Shown: positions 5,703-6,557 of the stretch, piece after piece
Layout of the letters: each line of letters begins with the position of its first letter
Numbering within the stretch: position 1 is the stretch's first letter
DNA from: Rhizobium sp. Q54
Lineage (GTDB): Bacteria > Pseudomonadota > Alphaproteobacteria > Rhizobiales > Beijerinckiaceae
Direction: 5' to 3'
Assembly: GCA_945903655.1 (NCBI GenBank)
Contig: CAMDOY010000214.1
Location: forward strand, 1 to 6,557
DNA: 6,557 nt
The notes under the pieces: generated by a model
Databases searched by the model: none
Told to the model about the DNA's origin: nothing
What the model saw: only the letters and a program-made list of their open reading frames with translations
Translations under genes and position numbers: made by a program

Positions 5703-6557
5703 TCAGGATCCGAGCGTCGATTCCACAAAAAGCCTCTCAGGCGCATAGCATTCGCTGATCAATCCCTGATCGTGCGAATATTGAATGAAGCGCTCCAGAT
5801 TTCCCCTGTTCTTGCCGAAACCATTCACCCAGGGATCGCCAAATTTCGTCCTTGAGGCCTCGTAGAGGTGGCGGATGCCGGGCAGGCGCGACCAGTTCGG
5901 ATCCGAATAATAATCATCGCAGATGTGATGGGCCTGAGCGAACATATCCATGAGGGCGGCGGGGAGTTCAGGATAGTCTTTGGCGAGTGACGGCGCCATG
6001 GCGACGATATGCATGATGGGCCAGTAGCCGAGTTTGTCGAAGTAACGCTTTTCTTCAGCCTCCGTGTCGCGAAAGAGTCGGCGTGTCTTGACCGTTCCTT
6101 TCATGACGGATTGGGGCGGATGGGGCATGAAGATGGCGTCAATGTCTCCTTGCGCGAGCAAGAGGCCGAGATCCGTTCCTTTGGGCGCATATTCGATGGA
6201 AACGCCGGGCTTTGGCTCAAATTTGACCTTTTCCGCAGTTGTCAAAAGCCATTTGATCTCTTCCCAGGGAACGCCATATTCAAATTTCAGGTCTCCCTTG
6301 GCGAGCAGGGAAAGCGTGGTCTGGAAGGATGACAGACCAACCTTTCGGCCGATGAGATCAGATGGTTTTTGGATGTCGCTATCCGCCGCCACGAACATGC
6401 AGCTTTGCGAAAAAAGCCTGCGCGGAAAAACCGGGATGCCAATCAGTGGAACGCCGCGATCAATCGCCATGAGGAAGGTGGACATGGAGAATTCTGCGAC
6501 GTCGAAATGGTTTTGATGAATCATCTGCTCATGGCGCGAGGTCCCATCCCGCAACAT
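5703..6557 (-). CDS. NMT1-like / 4,5-dihydroxyphthalate decarboxylase-like receptor protein, 5'-truncated by the window
   Basis: At least 284 residues, with its stop at 5705-5703 and its upstream end cut by the window. The ATG at the last three bases is probably internal, because family members have roughly 30-50 residues before the conserved FDVAEFSMSTFLMAIDRG block, which here sits at residue 18. Further family features, numbered from that ATG, are IPVFPRRLFSQSC (41-53), DLIGRKVGLSSFQTT (67-81), GDIDAIFMPHPP (137-148), YWPIMHIVAM (178-187) and DPWVNGFGKNRGNLERFIQY (241-260). The proteins are widely annotated either as 4,5-dihydroxyphthalate decarboxylase or as ABC-type NMT1/THI5-like substrate-binding proteins. 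The fold is that of a periplasmic binding protein, so solute binding is at least as likely as decarboxylation. Whether a signal peptide exists cannot be seen. It converges on the TPR gene, and no transporter partners are visible. Confidence 0.8.
   Translation of the reverse strand: MLRDGTSRHEQMIHQNHFDVAEFSMSTFLMAIDRGVPLIGIPVFPRRLFSQSCMFVAADSDIQKPSDLIGRKVGLSSFQTTLSLLAKGDLKFEYGVPWEEIKWLLTTAEKVKFEPKPGVSIEYAPKGTDLGLLLAQGDIDAIFMPHPPQSVMKGTVKTRRLFRDTEAEEKRYFDKLGYWPIMHIVAMAPSLAKDYPELPAALMDMFAQAHHICDDYYSDPNWSRLPGIRHLYEASRTKFGDPWVNGFGKNRGNLERFIQYSHDQGLISECYAPERLFVESTLGS

Overview
The window looks like part of a high-GC proteobacterial chromosome, most likely an alphaproteobacterium of the Rhizobiales type. 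This rests on GC-rich coding sequence, Bug-type tripartite-tricarboxylate-transporter (TTT) receptors, a DHP-decarboxylase-like receptor, and a long TPR-glycosyltransferase protein of a kind common in that group. The lineage is an inference from gene content and composition. There are no tRNAs, rRNAs, CRISPR arrays, insertion sequences or phage genes.

Left block (1-2168, minus strand). Reading in the direction of transcription, a GTG-started TTT-type periplasmic solute receptor (1074-2168) is followed after 90 bp by a TauD/TfdA-family Fe(II)/2-oxoglutarate dioxygenase (108-983). After a further 13 bp comes the first 31 codons of a gene that resembles a rhodanese-type sulfurtransferase (start at 94, running off the window). 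Order, orientation and spacing suggest one transcription unit. It would pair capture of an organic acid or sulfonate-like solute with oxidative cleavage and sulfur handling; the substrate cannot be read from the sequence.

Centre (2169-3413). A control region of about 270 bp separates the left block from a divergently transcribed second TTT receptor (2442-3413). It contains a perfect 13-bp palindrome overlapping a TTGACA hexamer, an unproven but plausible operator/promoter site. Neither receptor has its TctA/TctB-type membrane subunits in the window.

Right block (3414-6557). A 721-residue protein (3507-5672) has twelve gapless 34-residue TPR units followed by a GT-B/heptosyltransferase-like domain. 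It converges, with a 30-bp gap, on a 5'-truncated minus-strand gene (5703-6557) of the NMT1/4,5-dihydroxyphthalate-decarboxylase-like receptor family. The right block is visibly less GC-rich than the left.

Overall this is an accessory-metabolism neighbourhood of three solute receptors, one oxygenase, a probable sulfurtransferase and a putative protein glycosyltransferase. I found no convincing evidence for a wholly undescribed system. The most testable ideas are the receptor-dioxygenase-sulfurtransferase unit, the shared divergent control region, and the target of the TPR glycosyltransferase.
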